A stretch of DNA of 64,000 bases from Cyclina sinensis (lineage: Eukaryota; Mollusca; Bivalvia; Venerida; Veneridae). The position numbers were made by a program, and so were the translations under genes. Shown here one piece after another: positions 1 through 12,420 of this stretch. The stretch covers positions 36,012,949 to 36,076,948 of the forward strand of contig JAAONU010000008.1 in assembly GCA_012932295.1 (NCBI GenBank). The letters run 5' to 3'. Positions within the stretch are counted from its first letter, which is position 1. The number at the start of each line of letters is the position of its first letter. A model generated the notes under the pieces. It saw nothing but the letters and a program-made list of their open reading frames with translations. It was not told the origin of the DNA and did no database searches.

Positions 1-639
1 ACTTAACTTTCTTTTCAGTTATCGTTTGATCGATGAAACAAGTTTTTTTAATATATTTTTAATATTTATCAGCGTGATTCACTTGACAATGGCGCTTCCT
101 TTTTTTTGAGTCACGTGATCAGCCGTGACAACATATTTCTCGTTTCCAGACCATGCTATTTGAAAGACCCTGTTTATATGCTCAGCGGTAATGACGAATG
201 CAATAGTAAGATTTAAACTGGTAACCTGAATTACTTTTGTTGAAAAGTCGATTGTCTTACATATTTCGGGGTTTGGCCGAGGTGAGCGTCGTTTGTCGTT
301 GTAAAATTAGTCTGACGTGTATCTGTTTTCATGATTCTGATACAAGAAAAACTGATTAAACATCAAAACAGAAATGCATCAAAAAGATTTGTAATGTTTT
401 CTTCCGACCTATCTACCCTATTTTAGGGGCATGAAACCAAAAACAATTTAATTTTTGGCTCAACCGTGAATTAACTAATGTGTAATATTACAACACTGCA
501 CGGAAGTTATTGAACAGCTATCATTTGAAAACAAGGTCTACCGTTACTAGATTACTATATATATAACAAAAATGGTTCACAAAATTAAGTTTCTTATCGT
601 CATAAAATACATCAAAATGTTCAGGTCTGTTACCTGATT

Positions 640-1500
640 TGCAAACCATAACAACTTTTCTGGTAATATTTACATAAATAATCCATTTTAATCAATACAT
701 TTGAGTTTGTTCCATAAAATTTGTAAACCGTCAGTTGAGTATGAAACAACACAGTATCGTCAGCAAATTGTTACGGTCTAGTGCTCACCTTCCTGTAATT
801 GTATAAATAGAACCTATGACACCTGCGTCAGAGAATCGATTCTTTGGCTCAGTGTTAGAGCGTTGGCGTGTCGAGCGGGAGATCAGAGTTCGATTCCCGC
901 TCTGGGTTGTGTATTCTAAGATGCATTGCATCATTCTGTTGCAGACTTTCATGTTTGTAATTCATGTTCGTAAGAGGGGGGGGGGGGGGGGGGGGGGCTT
1001 GGCTAGGATGACTCCTCCTGGACTTAGCTGTAAAAAATAAAATAAAAAAGATAAAATCTTTCAAGATTTCTGTCTGATCCTTTGATCTAAAATACACCAT
1101 TCGTAATCATAAATGATTACTTTCTCAAGAGGGGATGTGTTACGGTCTAGTGTACACCTTCCTATCATTGTATTAATACAACCTATGACACATGCGTCAG
1201 TGAATCGATTCTTTGGCTCAGTGTTAGAGCGTAGGCGTGTCACGCGGGAGATCGGAGTTCGATTCCCGCTTTAGGTTGTGTATTCTAAGATGCATAGCAT
1301 CTTTCTGCTACGGACTTCCATGTTCGTAAGAAAATAGTAACATAAATATTTGAAATTCATCTTATGTAACTGTATTGGCTTCATCATTATATAAAAAGTC
1401 GTGCATACCATTAATAAAAAAATGAAGAGCAAGGGGGATAACGTTTCCCCTTGCTTAACCCCTTGAATTGAAGTTGCCAAAGTAATTAGTTAGATTACCG
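640..1500 (-). pseudogene. LINE reverse-transcriptase fragment split by a TRIM insertion
   Basis: On the minus strand 1332-1500 encodes GVKQGETLSPLLFI, the conserved RT block before the catalytic motif. The stretch 720-768 encodes FADDTVLFHTQL, the catalytic FADD block. The TRIM at 769-1331 separates the two, so it inserted next to the FADD codons. The paralogous uninterrupted fragment is at about 16090-16451. The fragment has frameshifts and stops and is not functional. The LINE clade was not determined; the block order fits RTE/CR1/Jockey-like pol proteins. Confidence 0.7.
769..1331 (+). mobile_element. TRIM element 1 (non-autonomous LTR retrotransposon, tRNA-like LTR)
   Basis: The 5' LTR is about 769-975 and the 3' LTR about 1138-1331, both starting TGTTACGGTCTAG and ending TTCGTAAGA. 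The target duplication is AAAT at 765-768 and 1332-1335. The internal part (976-1137) is only about 160 bp and has no coding capacity. It starts with a degraded, poly-G-expanded version of the primer-binding site seen intact at 21571, and ends in the purine-rich tract AAGAGGGGATG. Each LTR carries a TATA-like TATAAATA/TATTAATA and then tRNA-like A- and B-box sequences. The LTRs differ at roughly one base in eight by eye, so the insertion is old. The equivalent site in duplication copy B (near 16255) is empty. Confidence 0.85.
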
Positions 1501-2285
1501 TTTAGGTGAAAAAGCAGGGAATAAAACACCTGAGAATGTTTTTTTCTTTTTTAAAGTGTGGCACGTATACCATCGTAATAATAAGAAACATAAAATCCAT
1601 CGAATATTAAAATAATAACACAGTCAAATAAAAATATTAATAATTATTGTCTTTAAGGAACTTAAGCTGGAATTCATCCTTTTTAATTACGTGTATTTGA
1701 AAAAATGAAATAAGGCCAAACAAGGATGGAATAGATAGCAAGTTTACGGACCTGAATACAAGTATTTCAATACAAATACTTAGTGCTAAATAGGATTTTT
1801 TAACAACAAAGTTGTGAGTTCAAGATAATGATACTTCCAAGCATATATATTTTTCAAAGAAGAAAACATAAATATTAAATAATCTTGTTAAATGACATGT
1901 TTAAGGTTAATCCAGATCAATGAGAAAATCTTTTAAATTAGATATTTTTATCATTTTATTGTATATAACGTATTCCTTTGTATTTATATATTATTACATA
2001 TTGATTGTTTTGTAAAAAAAAAATTGCAATATACATATTTCTTCACAAAAATTAAATTTAATTTCAAATAAGACATCTGGTCAAACTATTTATTACCTAT
2101 AGGATTCCTATTATGAGTAATTTCTTTTAAGTAAAGTTTTGCAATTTTTTTAACAATAAAAGCATAATAGGTTATCAAAGGAAAACAATAAAAATGAACA
2201 TGTAAAATAAAATATAAAAATGTCCGATTTCGAAATTGTTCGTTACTGTTTTATAACAAAATCAAGATGAAAATGCTATTTTCAG
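1501..2285. other. AT-rich intronic sequence upstream of receptor-like exon 2
   Basis: This stretch aligns with 16452-17208 in intron 1 of the intact copy B. It has no coding signal. It ends in the acceptor TTTTCAG in front of base 2286. Confidence 0.6.
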
Positions 2286-3742
2286 AATTATAATCACACA
2301 GAGTTGAGCTCATGTTGCCAGAAATGTTCCTGTCATTTGGGATGCACAGCTGTTGGAACGTGTTGCCCTGGCGTAAAATACCTCGCACAAGAAGACACAA
2401 AGTACCTTTCATCACCTTTTATATGCAGTAACCTTAAGGAAGTGCTAAATTCTCCTAGAAATTTAACCTCACATGAAGGACCTGATGAGCAATATCGTAT
2501 CATTCACAGATGTCCTGACGTGAATTTGTCAGATGCTTTTCCTAGGTGTGAACACCCAAAATTACTAGAAGATTATGTTGTTGTATCTGATAAAGAAAAC
2601 AGCAATATCTTTAAAAACAAGCACTGTGCAGCGTGTCATAATGTAGAAAATTTTGTTCTATGGCCTCTACGTATCACGTCATGCCTAGAATTGATGACAA
2701 GATCTTTTGAATCTGCCAAAGAAAGAGAGTCATACATCTTACAAAACTGTATCCTTGATGCAAATCCTCTTGAGTCATTCGAAGTAGGGATAGCTACTTG
2801 TTATAGCGATACAAGGGTCATTCGAGAATGTAATGTATCTGGGAAATGGGATGTTTATGAAAAAGTGCTTGAGGAGGCATGCCTAGAGGAAAGAGAAAAC
2901 CAAAACACATTTTTCAAAGGAGAATACTATGTGCCTTCCAGTAAATACGTCATTTATTCGAATGTTTACTGTTACCTTTGTAATTTGAAGAAAAGTGAAC
3001 AGAAAGGGGTTACGCAAAAGACGTGCAAAAATATTTCTAACGATGCTGGTAAAAGCCTGTTTTTACACTTTTCGGCTCTTTTGGACCTAAAAAGACTTAC
3101 GACTGACAAGCAGCTCAATAAAAATTACCGTTGTTCTTCAAGCGACGACTGGGACTATTTCAGCGTAGGTATTTTCAGTTTTGTTTTTGTCAACACATTT
3201 ATTAAACAAATTTATGTTTTGGTCTTAAAGTTTAAAAAAAGGAATTGAAATTTCCTTTCAGACTTTGCAAATAGAGTCACTCCGCTAAAGCAAAGGCGTA
3301 CTCTTACGATTTTTAAACAAGAAATTAATTAAAAATGGTAGACAAGTGACAAGTTAAAACAGCTTGCTGAAGATTGTTTTCCATTGAACGTCAAAATAAA
3401 ATAACTCAGAGAGTATTGACATATGTAAACAGTGTTTCACAAGCGATCAGATGTGACAAAATTATTGAGTTAGAGCGTAGCCATTTGCAAAACTGTCCGA
3501 GGTTTCTGATTCCACAGCAAAATTTGTTTGCAGTCACTGATTTAAGCAATTTGACACTCAATGCGCAGCAAGATTTTGAGATTGTAAGAAGCAAGGGAAG
3601 TGAAATGATATCAATTTGTAAAGAAACATATTTTCAAATACAGTGGTCCGTTAACAATGCAGAAGCCAGGAGTCAGTGTTTTTCCACTGTAAGCAGTATT
3701 GGATTCATTTTCGTGTATGTATATTGGTCGGGTGTGCTCTGA
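2286..3742 (+). pseudogene. Receptor-like cysteine-rich gene, copy A (broken)
   Basis: Exon 2 (2286-3164, 293 codons, phase 0, donor GTAGGT) is intact and about 90% identical in protein to copy B. It has the same CCxxCxCxxxCxxxxxCC cluster and NKHCAACHNV core. The exon 3 remnant keeps only the C-terminal third (about 3421-3742), beginning at TYVNSVSQ and containing HLQNCPRFLIPQQ and a hydrophobic tail. Against copy B, 524 bp are missing (B 18349-18872), taking the intron 2 acceptor and about 139 codons. The nearest upstream AG would bring an in-frame stop, so normal splicing cannot rescue it. A truncated product reading into intron 2 remains possible. Exon 1 is outside the window. Confidence 0.8.
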
Positions 3743-6000
3743 CTTAGAATCTTACAAACCTTTCACAAAAAGAAAATAAATAAAAGAGTAGTTATTGAAG
3801 AAAATTTAAGAGTCCCTTTTTTCATTTAGTCGGTTTGTCTTTACATGAACAGGAAAAAATAGTAGAGAATAAAATACAGTGTAAAGAATATGAAATAGAA
3901 CAAAAGTATTTACTCGATTTAATGTTAAACAATACCAAGCATCTTTATTGTATGATCTCATATGTTATCATATATGAAAAACATAATCCAATACTTAAGC
4001 ATTTGTTAAAGAATTGAAAAGAAGTGAATAATGTTTGCAATAGCATCACTCAAGGTTTTAACAATTAAAAAGTGAACAATCCGTGTTATGATACTGGACT
4101 AACATTTGTCTTAATGTTCCTATTACTTCTGCAACAACTTGTACCACATACAGCTTTACGCCATTGACCATATCGGTGTACCCATGTTGATATTTTTCTT
4201 TCAGGAAAATTATGATGGTTAAGTATTCAAACAACCAGCCAACGTCACATTACGCTTCTATATACCGTGACAACTGAAGAAAAAAAGAATTCACCATGTC
4301 CGAAACCATATCCCTTTGGCCAGTAAAATAAAAGTGGCGATTTTACCCACTGAGCCACGAAACTTGTTAAGATTGGGTGTCAAATTTATACATATAAAGT
4401 ATCTACCCCATGAGTAACGGTAATTTTTTACTTTATGACGTGTTTCTGTAAAAAAACAGTAATTAAGTTCAGATATGTCTTCACAATAACAACCAGAAAT
4501 TCTATATTTATAAACATTTTCTTATTTATGCATCACTGGCCCATCTGTGAGTCAGTCACTTTAAAGTTTTTACTTTTTGTTGCCTTTGCAACCAGAGTTC
4601 TCCATGTAAAGAAATACTTCAAACAAGTTTTGTATGACTTCTGGTATCATAGTCCAAACAATTCTGCATTTATTTCCTACAAGAAGATAATTACACAAGC
4701 TTCTGGACAGCAAGACCATTTAAACCTATCTTAGGTGGCCTTCTGGTTAGCATATTTGACCAGATGATAATTTATTCCCTGTCAAGACTGTCCTGATATG
4801 ACCTTAGGTGTTGAATGGGAATGTTAAACTTGAGTTTACTGATTCAGACCATCTAATGGTAATGTCTTAAAAGCGTGGTTACCATGGTACTTCCGGTCTG
4901 GTGGTTAGCGGATGCAAGTTCTGGCATAATAAGAACTGCTGTTTTTCATGTTTATTTCTGGGCCGAAACGTTTGTGGACCTCCACCTTGAGGCCAGTGAG
5001 ACATGGTCTGTACTGTTTTTAAACCTATAAAAATAGATTTCCAGTATTCTCAGGAAAAAACTATAGATTTATAAACAGAACCCTACTCTACTGCTGTTTG
5101 ACAAATATTATTTTTCTTGACATTCAGTTTCCAAACTGACTCAAAGAAAATCCCAGCTTTTGTATGTGTTTTATTGTCATGGCTGCCTTACACATATAGA
5201 TTCCTTATTGTGTTACCGTACATTTTGCATTGTCAGAATTGTATTTTTATGTTATGTTATGTGCTAAACTTTGATATTTTCTGCCATGTGCCAACTGTCA
5301 TGTTAGAAACGACATCAAAACAATATAGCATTGACTTTGCAAAACCTATGTTACTTCGATATTGGAATCAGACATTGGGCCGATATTAAAAACCATATCG
5401 GTCCAATATCGGACCGATTTGAATGCTTGCTGGATGTATCCTCAGTGGATCAAGAATTAGAAAATTTAAACTTTGTGTGAATTAGTCACTATATGTTAAT
5501 TTCACTTTTAAGTTCAAAGACAGGAAAATAAGGTTTGGATATAGAAATGATTACATGTTCACATGTTTTATTTTAGAACAAATAAAAAGAATGTCAACTG
5601 AATGAATGAACATGACTAGTTTGTTGGTTCCCCATTTTTGTATCCTTTAGCAATTTTGCTTGCCTAAGGATCCTTGCTGCCAACTTTTATTTAAGACAGG
5701 TAGTGATTTTTTTTAATTTTTGAAATTTCCAAATAAATACTGTAGTAGCTCAATATAAAGTTACTCATTTCCTCATTCAAACTTCAAATGTTTAAATGAA
5801 ACAGACTCAAACAATCAGGTACATATGTTAATATATGTGCCTGAGAGAATTCAAAAGCAAGTTTTATCTAGCAAAGTGTAATCGACCAGTAATTCAACAT
5901 GTTTTGTAAATAACAAAATATTCACAACATTTTAACACAACCCTTCTTCCCGGAACTTTAACTGTGATTCCCTATTCAGTTTAATTTTCCAAGTTTTGAT
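3743..6000. other. Non-coding AT-rich stretch
   Basis: The part up to 4246 is the 3' flank of duplication copy A. A segment of about 130 bp at 4440-4570, containing CCCATCTGTGAGTCAGTC, is also found at about 45975-46105 in intron 2 of gene C, so it is an old interspersed or co-duplicated repeat. A small inverted motif around CCGATATTGGACCGAT lies near 5380-5420. No convincing gene is seen; the open frame at 4435-4734 has no recognisable features. Confidence 0.4.
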
Positions 6001-7010
6001 ATGATGAATAGTTCACCCCACTACTATAGTTCGGTGTATGTGCGTCCGTCCGGAATTGTCCGCTCTATATCTTGCTCATTCACTGAAGGATTACAAAATA
6101 ATTTGGTACAAATGTTCACCTTGACGCGGTTGTGTGTCGCACACAAAACGCAGGTCCGCCGCTCAAAGGTCAAGGTCACACTTGGGGGTCAGCGCAAATC
6201 CCGTGTCCGGAGCGTAACTTCTACATATATGGAGGGATTTTAATATAACTTGGGACAAATATTCTCCATAATGAGGCGAAGTGTCGCGCAAAAAATTCAG
6301 GTGTCTGTAGTAAAAGTCAAGGTCACACTTATGGGTCAAAAGTCAAATAACATAATAAAACATTCATTTTTGAGTTTAATTCTATATACAGGGATGGATT
6401 TTAATATATCTTAGAACAAATGTTCTCCATGTTGAGTTGAGTTGTCTTGCGCAAAATGAAGGTCAAGGTCAGGGTCACAAGAGGACAAAGGTCAAATAAA
6501 AGTATTAAGCGCTGTATCTTGCATATGCTTTGAAGTATTATGCTTTGTGGTCAGAGGATTTGAAAAACTGAAGTGTCCGTGGCAAAGGTCAAGGTCACAT
6601 TTAGGGGTCAAAGGTCAAATAACAAAATAAAACATTCATTTGAGATACATATACATTCTCTATACATGGATGGATTTTAATATAACTTAGCACAAATGTT
6701 CTCCATGTTGAGTTGAGTTGGCTCGCGCAAAATGAAGGTCAAGGTCACAAGAGGTCAATGGTCATATAAAAATATTAAAATTTGTTTGTTGGCGCTGTAG
6801 TTTGCTTATGCTTTAAAGTATTAAGCTTAGTGGTCAGAGGATTTTAAAATTGTTGAGCCCTCTTGTGGTGAGGTCGACTTGTGGTTTGGTGTATGTGCGT
6901 CCGTCAGTCCGTGTGTCTGTCTAGATTTGTCCGGTCTATATCTTGCTCATTCTTTGAAGGATTACAAAATAGTTTGATACAAATGTTCACCAAAAGCGGT
7001 ATCGAGCGAC
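6001..7010. repeat. Degenerate interspersed repeat block (GGTCAAGGTCAC family)
   Basis: Imperfect units recur, each with ATTTTAATATAACTT, TGTTCTCCATGTTGAG and AAGGTCAAGGTCAC phrases. The first about 90 bases (6021-6120: GTGTATGTGCGTCCGTC, TATATCTTGCTCATTC, GGATTACAAAATA) return at 6887-6990. This is typical of highly repeated non-coding elements in bivalve genomes. The short open frame at 6001-6243 lies inside it and is not a gene. Confidence 0.6.
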
Positions 7011-7799
7011 TTCTGGATTTTTAGTCCAGAACGAAACATGGGTCACCGATCCGCCCCGATTATACATGCTCCCTCAACAACTCGATATACGAACATGTAC
7101 TAGGCTAGCTTATCGAAAAAAGACCGTTTAGTACTTTGTTTTATAAGAGAAAGCACATGAAAAGCATTATAACTTGGTATTTTAATTCATGTAATGTAAG
7201 AACATATCATAAACAAGAAAAATTGAAAAGATTCGAGTTGTCAAGAAATGCATAACAGAAAATTAGTTCCAACCGCAGAAATACAATAACTATTGTTTCA
7301 AAATATTATGTTCATGTTTAGTAGCGTCCTTCTTGGGTTTATCTGAAAACAATTTAACATACTAACCGCTTGAAAACCAAATCAGGCATTACCGAACTGA
7401 ACCCGGACATATTGTGCGCGTAAAAGAAATTGCTGCTTTCGCAGTACTAAGGGCTATTTACAATGCCTTTATATATGAAAATGTTGCACAAAAAATGTCA
7501 CTCTATTTCTATGTGTTCTGTCCGTATTTAGCGTAGCGTAGAGTCTACAAACACGATATGTTGTTACGCCGTGTGAATTTACCGGGATATAATTGGAGAA
7601 TTTTACAGACACCAGCCTATGTACGATTGTGTAGCAAATTGCCAGTGCTACATCACCAGAATATATGTGGAATATGTATTTGTGATACAAAAGTAGCTCT
7701 AAGCTGTAGCATTTCATTTTTTTGCTTTTTTTGAACGGGGTATGTACTCAACACTAGAAACGCATCAGGTTTTACTAAAGAATTATATGCGAACTCTTT
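7011..7799. other. Non-coding AT-rich stretch
   Basis: No exon signals, RNA gene or clear repeat structure is seen. The minus open frame at 7469-7717 has no supporting features. Confidence 0.3.
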
Positions 7800-9250
7800 T
7801 ACACATTTGTTAGCTCACCTGAGCACAAATTGCTCATAATGAGCTTTAAGGGTCGATGTCTTCTCAGCGTTCGTTGCCCCTTGTCCACAGTTACTTCAAG
7901 GGATATCTCCTCTGAAACATAGAACAAATTTGATAAAAGTTGCCCATGAAGTTCTATCAAAATTGTGGGCCACAGGAGCATAACTAGATTTTAAAAGTGA
8001 AAACTTCAAAAATATTCTTTTCCGAAACCACAAGGTCTCGAGCTAAGATATTCGGCATTTAGCATCGTCTAATGGAACTCTACCAGGTTTGTTATAATCA
8101 TGATACAATGTCCAAATTGGCCACATCCCAGGGGGTACATGATTTCACGTAGGCTTATACAGGGAAAACTTTAAAAATATTCTGAAACCACAAGGCCTAC
8201 GGCTAAGATATTTGGTATGCAGCATTGTTTAGTGGACCTCTACCAAGTTTGTTCAAATCATGGCCCTGGGGTCTAAATTTGCCCCGTTCAAATTTTTGTA
8301 CTGGGGTCAAAATTGGCCCTGGTCACCGAGGCTTAACAGTAAGACTTTTCAACAGATATCTTATATATTTTGTATATAGACTCCTTGCAGGAATCTTTGC
8401 CATTCAACTGGATCAAGGTCAAAGTCACCGAGGCTAAATAGATTTTATACTATTCCAATTAGAGTCTTCATTTATTGACCAATATCTTAAATAATTGGTA
8501 TGTTGGTAGCATGCAAGAACTTCTACTCTTGAATTGGGTTTGAGGTAATTTGGGTCAATTTCGAGTTCACTGAGGCTAAAAATATATTTTCTTATTTTAT
8601 GTCATATAGCCTTTACTTATTGACTGACATTTTAGATATTTTTGATATAGATATAGACATCTTTCATGGACCTCTACCATTAACTGGGGCAATGGTCACC
8701 GAGGCACCGAGGCTAAAATAGATTTTTTTCTATTTAAAATTGGTCCCTCCCCAGGGTTCACTTGGTTTTATATAGCCTGACATAGGTAAAAAAACTATAA
8801 AAACAATAGGGCCATGCTGGCCCTATATCGCTCACTTGAGTATGACTGCTTTTAGAAATGTTGTTATGGACCTGGTGTATTACCCCAGATGATCCATATT
8901 CAAACTTGAGCTAGAAATCGTCGAAACAACCTTTCTGACAAATTTCAAGGATATTTGGACCTCTAGAGTTTTAATAGGGTTTTTCCATATTTGGGCTCTG
9001 TGATCTAATGTTTTAACCTAGATAATCCATATTCGAACTTCAGCTGGAAATGATCAAAGCAACCTTCCTGATTAAATTCCCAGGGTATTTGGACTGAAAA
9101 AGTACCCTCTAGAGTGTTTTCAATGTTTTCCATATTCGGGCTCTGTGACCTAGATTTTGACTTCAGATGACCCATATTCAAACCTGACTTAGAAACCATC
9201 AAACATTCATTCTTAGATAAAGGGCACAATTACGAATTTTGACTGTCCTT
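7800..9250. repeat. Degenerate interspersed repeat block (GGGCCAT/GAGCTC family)
   Basis: The block opens with AGCTCACCTGAGCACAAATT. It contains two copies of a unit with CCACAAGGCCTA, AGCATTGTYTAGTGGACCTC and CCAAGTTTGTTCAAATCATG, also seen near 26690-26950 and 29800. At about 8805 the phrase GGGCCATGCTGGCCCTATAT leads into three units of roughly 120 bp with GATGACCCATATTCAAAC and TATTTGGACTGAAAA. The last units match the array at 11560-12250. Confidence 0.6.
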
Positions 9251-11559
9251 CGGAGTGCTTTTACTTAGAAATGCATACAGCACGTTTAAGGACATACCAA
9301 AACAAACAGTTGGTAGGTATGTAAAGACTTAGAAAAAACTTGCACTCTGTTTGAAAATATTCTGTTCAGACAGAAACCTGAATGATACAGAATGAGATAA
9401 AATTTTCTGTCCCACCGCACAGTCGGTATGTTTGGAGACATACTCTTTTTAAACTACAAATTCAGAGTATGCAACGAAATGTCTTTTGTGAAGGAGAAGG
9501 CTTGAATTTTGTGTTCAGCAGCATTTTTTTGTAAGTCCAACTTTGGAAAAAAATTAGTTGTTATCATTCCTTTGTCCTTTCTGACTGAATAAGATACGCT
9601 ATACTGCCTTAACTAAAACATAATGCTAATCAGTGTTTACAAACAACGGTGTTAACTCTGTTAACTTTCCAATAAATAACCACTTTACACAATAAAAAAA
9701 GACTGAGTTCAATTTGTAAACTAAATTTTGCCAGAAAAGCCATTCAGTGACATCATATGGGTTTCTTACTTTTTCTTCATAAGAAATGTTATACTAATTT
9801 TTGAAAATTCTAAAAACTGCTGTGAAGTCTTTTAAAAAATACAGGTATGAATAAAAACTCATTAATCTTTTTTATATATATTTCGAAATTCACACTTGTT
9901 TTTCAATATTTCACTTAACTAAAAGCATTTAAAATATTTAACAAAGGTACGTTTCTTGACAGAAACGTTATATCGATTTACGAAGGTGTTTAAATTCTAG
10001 TCTGTGTAAAGAAAAGCCACGCAAAAACATACATTGCCTTGTCTCTCAAATCAATTTTGATTGTTAGACTTAAAAGTGACGACCTGTATTAAGGCTACGA
10101 AGCATAGAGACTAAAGCAAATTGTGGAATTGATTACTTCTTTAACTCAAGTCAGATATATTTGCAGAAAATTAAGTACTATTTTATATGTTTTTGGTGTT
10201 TTGAGAGTTTTAATTGTTTCAATAGTTATATATCTTTATTTGCTTTATATGAAGTTAAAATGTTTTTAATTGCAGTCGAAAATGTCTTCTTTTTTATATC
10301 AAGTTGTTTTCGCTTAAACAGGATAAGAAACGTTACATAGATCACACACTATCTTTGATTGTATCTGTTTCTTTTGTTTACGCATTAAATGTCTTCCTCG
10401 GTAAATATTTTGCGTCTGATACCCGTCAGCAGACCGGTTTAGATGACAGTTATCTTGTTTTTATATGGAAAAATATTAGTTGGAGTGTATGTATATAATG
10501 TTAAAGTCACATAGTTATTCTGCTTTAGCATTTTGCTGTAAGATTATTAAGTGGTAAGCCATTACAAGTACTTTTGGTGGTAAGCATGCTGTAACAGTTT
10601 GATATTTAAGGGTTTTTTTATTCAATATTTTTTATGTTTTTATACTGTATAGAAGAAGTTTCTGTAGATATTTACAGAGTACAGAAAAACTGCATAAGAT
10701 ACGTTAAGATACCTTTATACTAAATTATGACAATAAATTGTCTCATAAAATGTAAAAAAGTGTATTGTTTAACGGTTGTCTGCCTATAAAATGGATTTTG
10801 TTTATTAGCGTATTTTTTTCCTTTGATATATTGGTTAAGCTTTTAAAGTTGTTCAGATGTTATAGGACTAATTAATTAATTTGCTAAAATATCAGAAAAA
10901 TATATATTTAAAGGATAAAATTTAATTCTTGACTCCGAAGTTTCATATGTTTTTCAATTAAAAAAATATTTACTTGAATATGAATAATAAAAATGAAAAA
11001 TGCATTTAAATAGTTTCAGATGTTGTGTCCAGTAAGGTACGTTATGACTTTTCGGTTTAAATAAAGTTCTTTAAATCTCATGGGCCAGCTTATTTTAGAA
11101 TGAAGCACTTAATTGTTTTTAAACAACTTTCGAATTTAGTGCGTTTTTTAGGTAGAATGAATGAGTTTTAATAAAGATATAATAATAAGAACGAGCATAA
11201 AAATTTAAAGACTGTTTCTTTTTGTGTATTCACTGTAATTTGCTCTTGCAGAAAACCAAAAATAATAAGGTGATACTCGAAGCTAAGGATTTTACGTGTT
11301 GTTGAATAAGTAACGATTTAGAGCTCGTAGTATTTACATACATGAATACAATAACTAAATTTAAATTTCGTAGGATTGGCAATATAACGTACCTTATCGC
11401 CCTTTTGGGTGTATATTTTTAAACAGCTGCATCTTTTAAAGTAAAGCCGGTTTAGGTCCACTGAATGTTGTTTTATATTGTTTAAATGTTAACAAAATAA
11501 AATCAGAAGAAAAACAAGGATTTCTTATCTATCGATTTTTCACACCTTGTTTTTTTTAA
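9251..11559. other. AT-rich non-coding stretch
   Basis: I see nothing firm here. One acceptor-like TTTTTAATTGCAG sits near 10275 and an open frame of 64 codons follows at 10304, but no donor, homology or paralogous support was found. Confidence 0.35.
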
Positions 11560-12420
11560 AATTGTGCCCTTTATCTTAGAATGAATGCAAAACAACCTTT
11601 CTCACACATTCCATGATATTTGGACTGAAAATGTAACCTCTTGAGTGTTAACAAGGTTTTTCAATATTTTGGTTTAGTGACCTAGTTTTTTATCCCAGTT
11701 GATCCGTATTCAAACTTGACTTAGAAATCATCAAGGCAATCTTTCTGACAAACTTACAGGGTATTTGGACTAAAAGTGTTAACAAGGTTTTTCCATATTT
11801 TGGCTCTGTGACGTAGTTTTTTGACCCCAGATGACCCATATTCAAACTTCTTCTAGAAATTATCAAAACAACCTTCTGACAAATTTCCAGGTTCTTTACT
11901 CTGAAAATATTACCTCTAGAGTGTCAACAAGGTTTTCCCATATTGAGGCTCTGTGACCCAGTTTTTGATCTCAGATAACCTTTATTCAAAACCTGAGCTA
12001 GAAATTATCGAAGCAAACTTTCTGACAAATTTCCAGGATATTTGGACTGAAAAAGTAGCCTCTAGATTGTTAAAAATGATTTTTCAATTTTTGGACTCTG
12101 TTACCTTGTTTTTCATCCCAGGTAACCCATATTTAAACTCCTCCGAGCAATTAATGGGACAAACATACTGACTGAGTTTCATGACAATTGAGATAAATAT
12201 TTGACCACTAGAGTGTGGACGTCCGACGGACGAGGGACGACAGACGACGGACATTGATCGATTCTAATAGCCTACGGTTCCGGTGAGCTAAAAATCTTCT
12301 TGTCAGAAACCAAGGCCTGGAGTTTTGATATTAGGTGTGTGAATGAAATAAGTAACAGTTGTATTTAGGTGATCGATTAAAGGGCCATTATGGCCCTCTT
12401 GTTTAATTTGTATTTACGTT
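11560..12420. repeat. Tandem block of about 120-bp degenerate units
   Basis: About five units carry CTCTGTGACCTAGTTTTTGA, CCCATATTCAAACTT, ATTATCAAAACAACCTT and TTTCCAGGRTATTTGGACTG. The block closes with a CGTCCGACGGACGAGG-type run (about 12220-12255) and GGGCCATTATGGCCCTCTTG (about 12382). It is the same family as 8880-9240. The open frame at 11953-12171 is an artefact of the repeat. Confidence 0.65.

Larger units (their letters stand above)
185..4246. repeat. Tandem segmental duplication, copy A
   Basis: This stretch aligns by eye with about 15680-19684. Homology starts near a shared phrase around TTGTTGAAAAG followed by CTTACATATTTCGG. It runs through intron 1, exon 2, intron 2, exon 3 and 3' flank of the receptor-like gene, and ends near AACAACCAGCCA. 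The unit offset is about 15 kb. Copy A differs by a TRIM insertion at 769-1331 and by a 524-bp deletion at about 3420. Exon 1 of copy A is not in the window and would be expected upstream of base 1. Confidence 0.85.

Noticed and set aside
816..1480. Short open frames on both strands (816-1040, 855-1100, 1061-1243, 1271-1480)
   Set aside because: They lie in the TRIM LTRs, its poly-G run and the split LINE fragment. They cross element boundaries and have no gene-like features.
4435..4734. 99-aa open frame with hydrophobic stretches
   Set aside because: No start context, domain or splice support. It overlaps a repeat also found in intron 2 of gene C.
10304..10498. 64-aa open frame after an acceptor-like site
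   Set aside because: No donor or paralogue, and no recognisable motif; acceptor-like strings are common in this AT-rich DNA.
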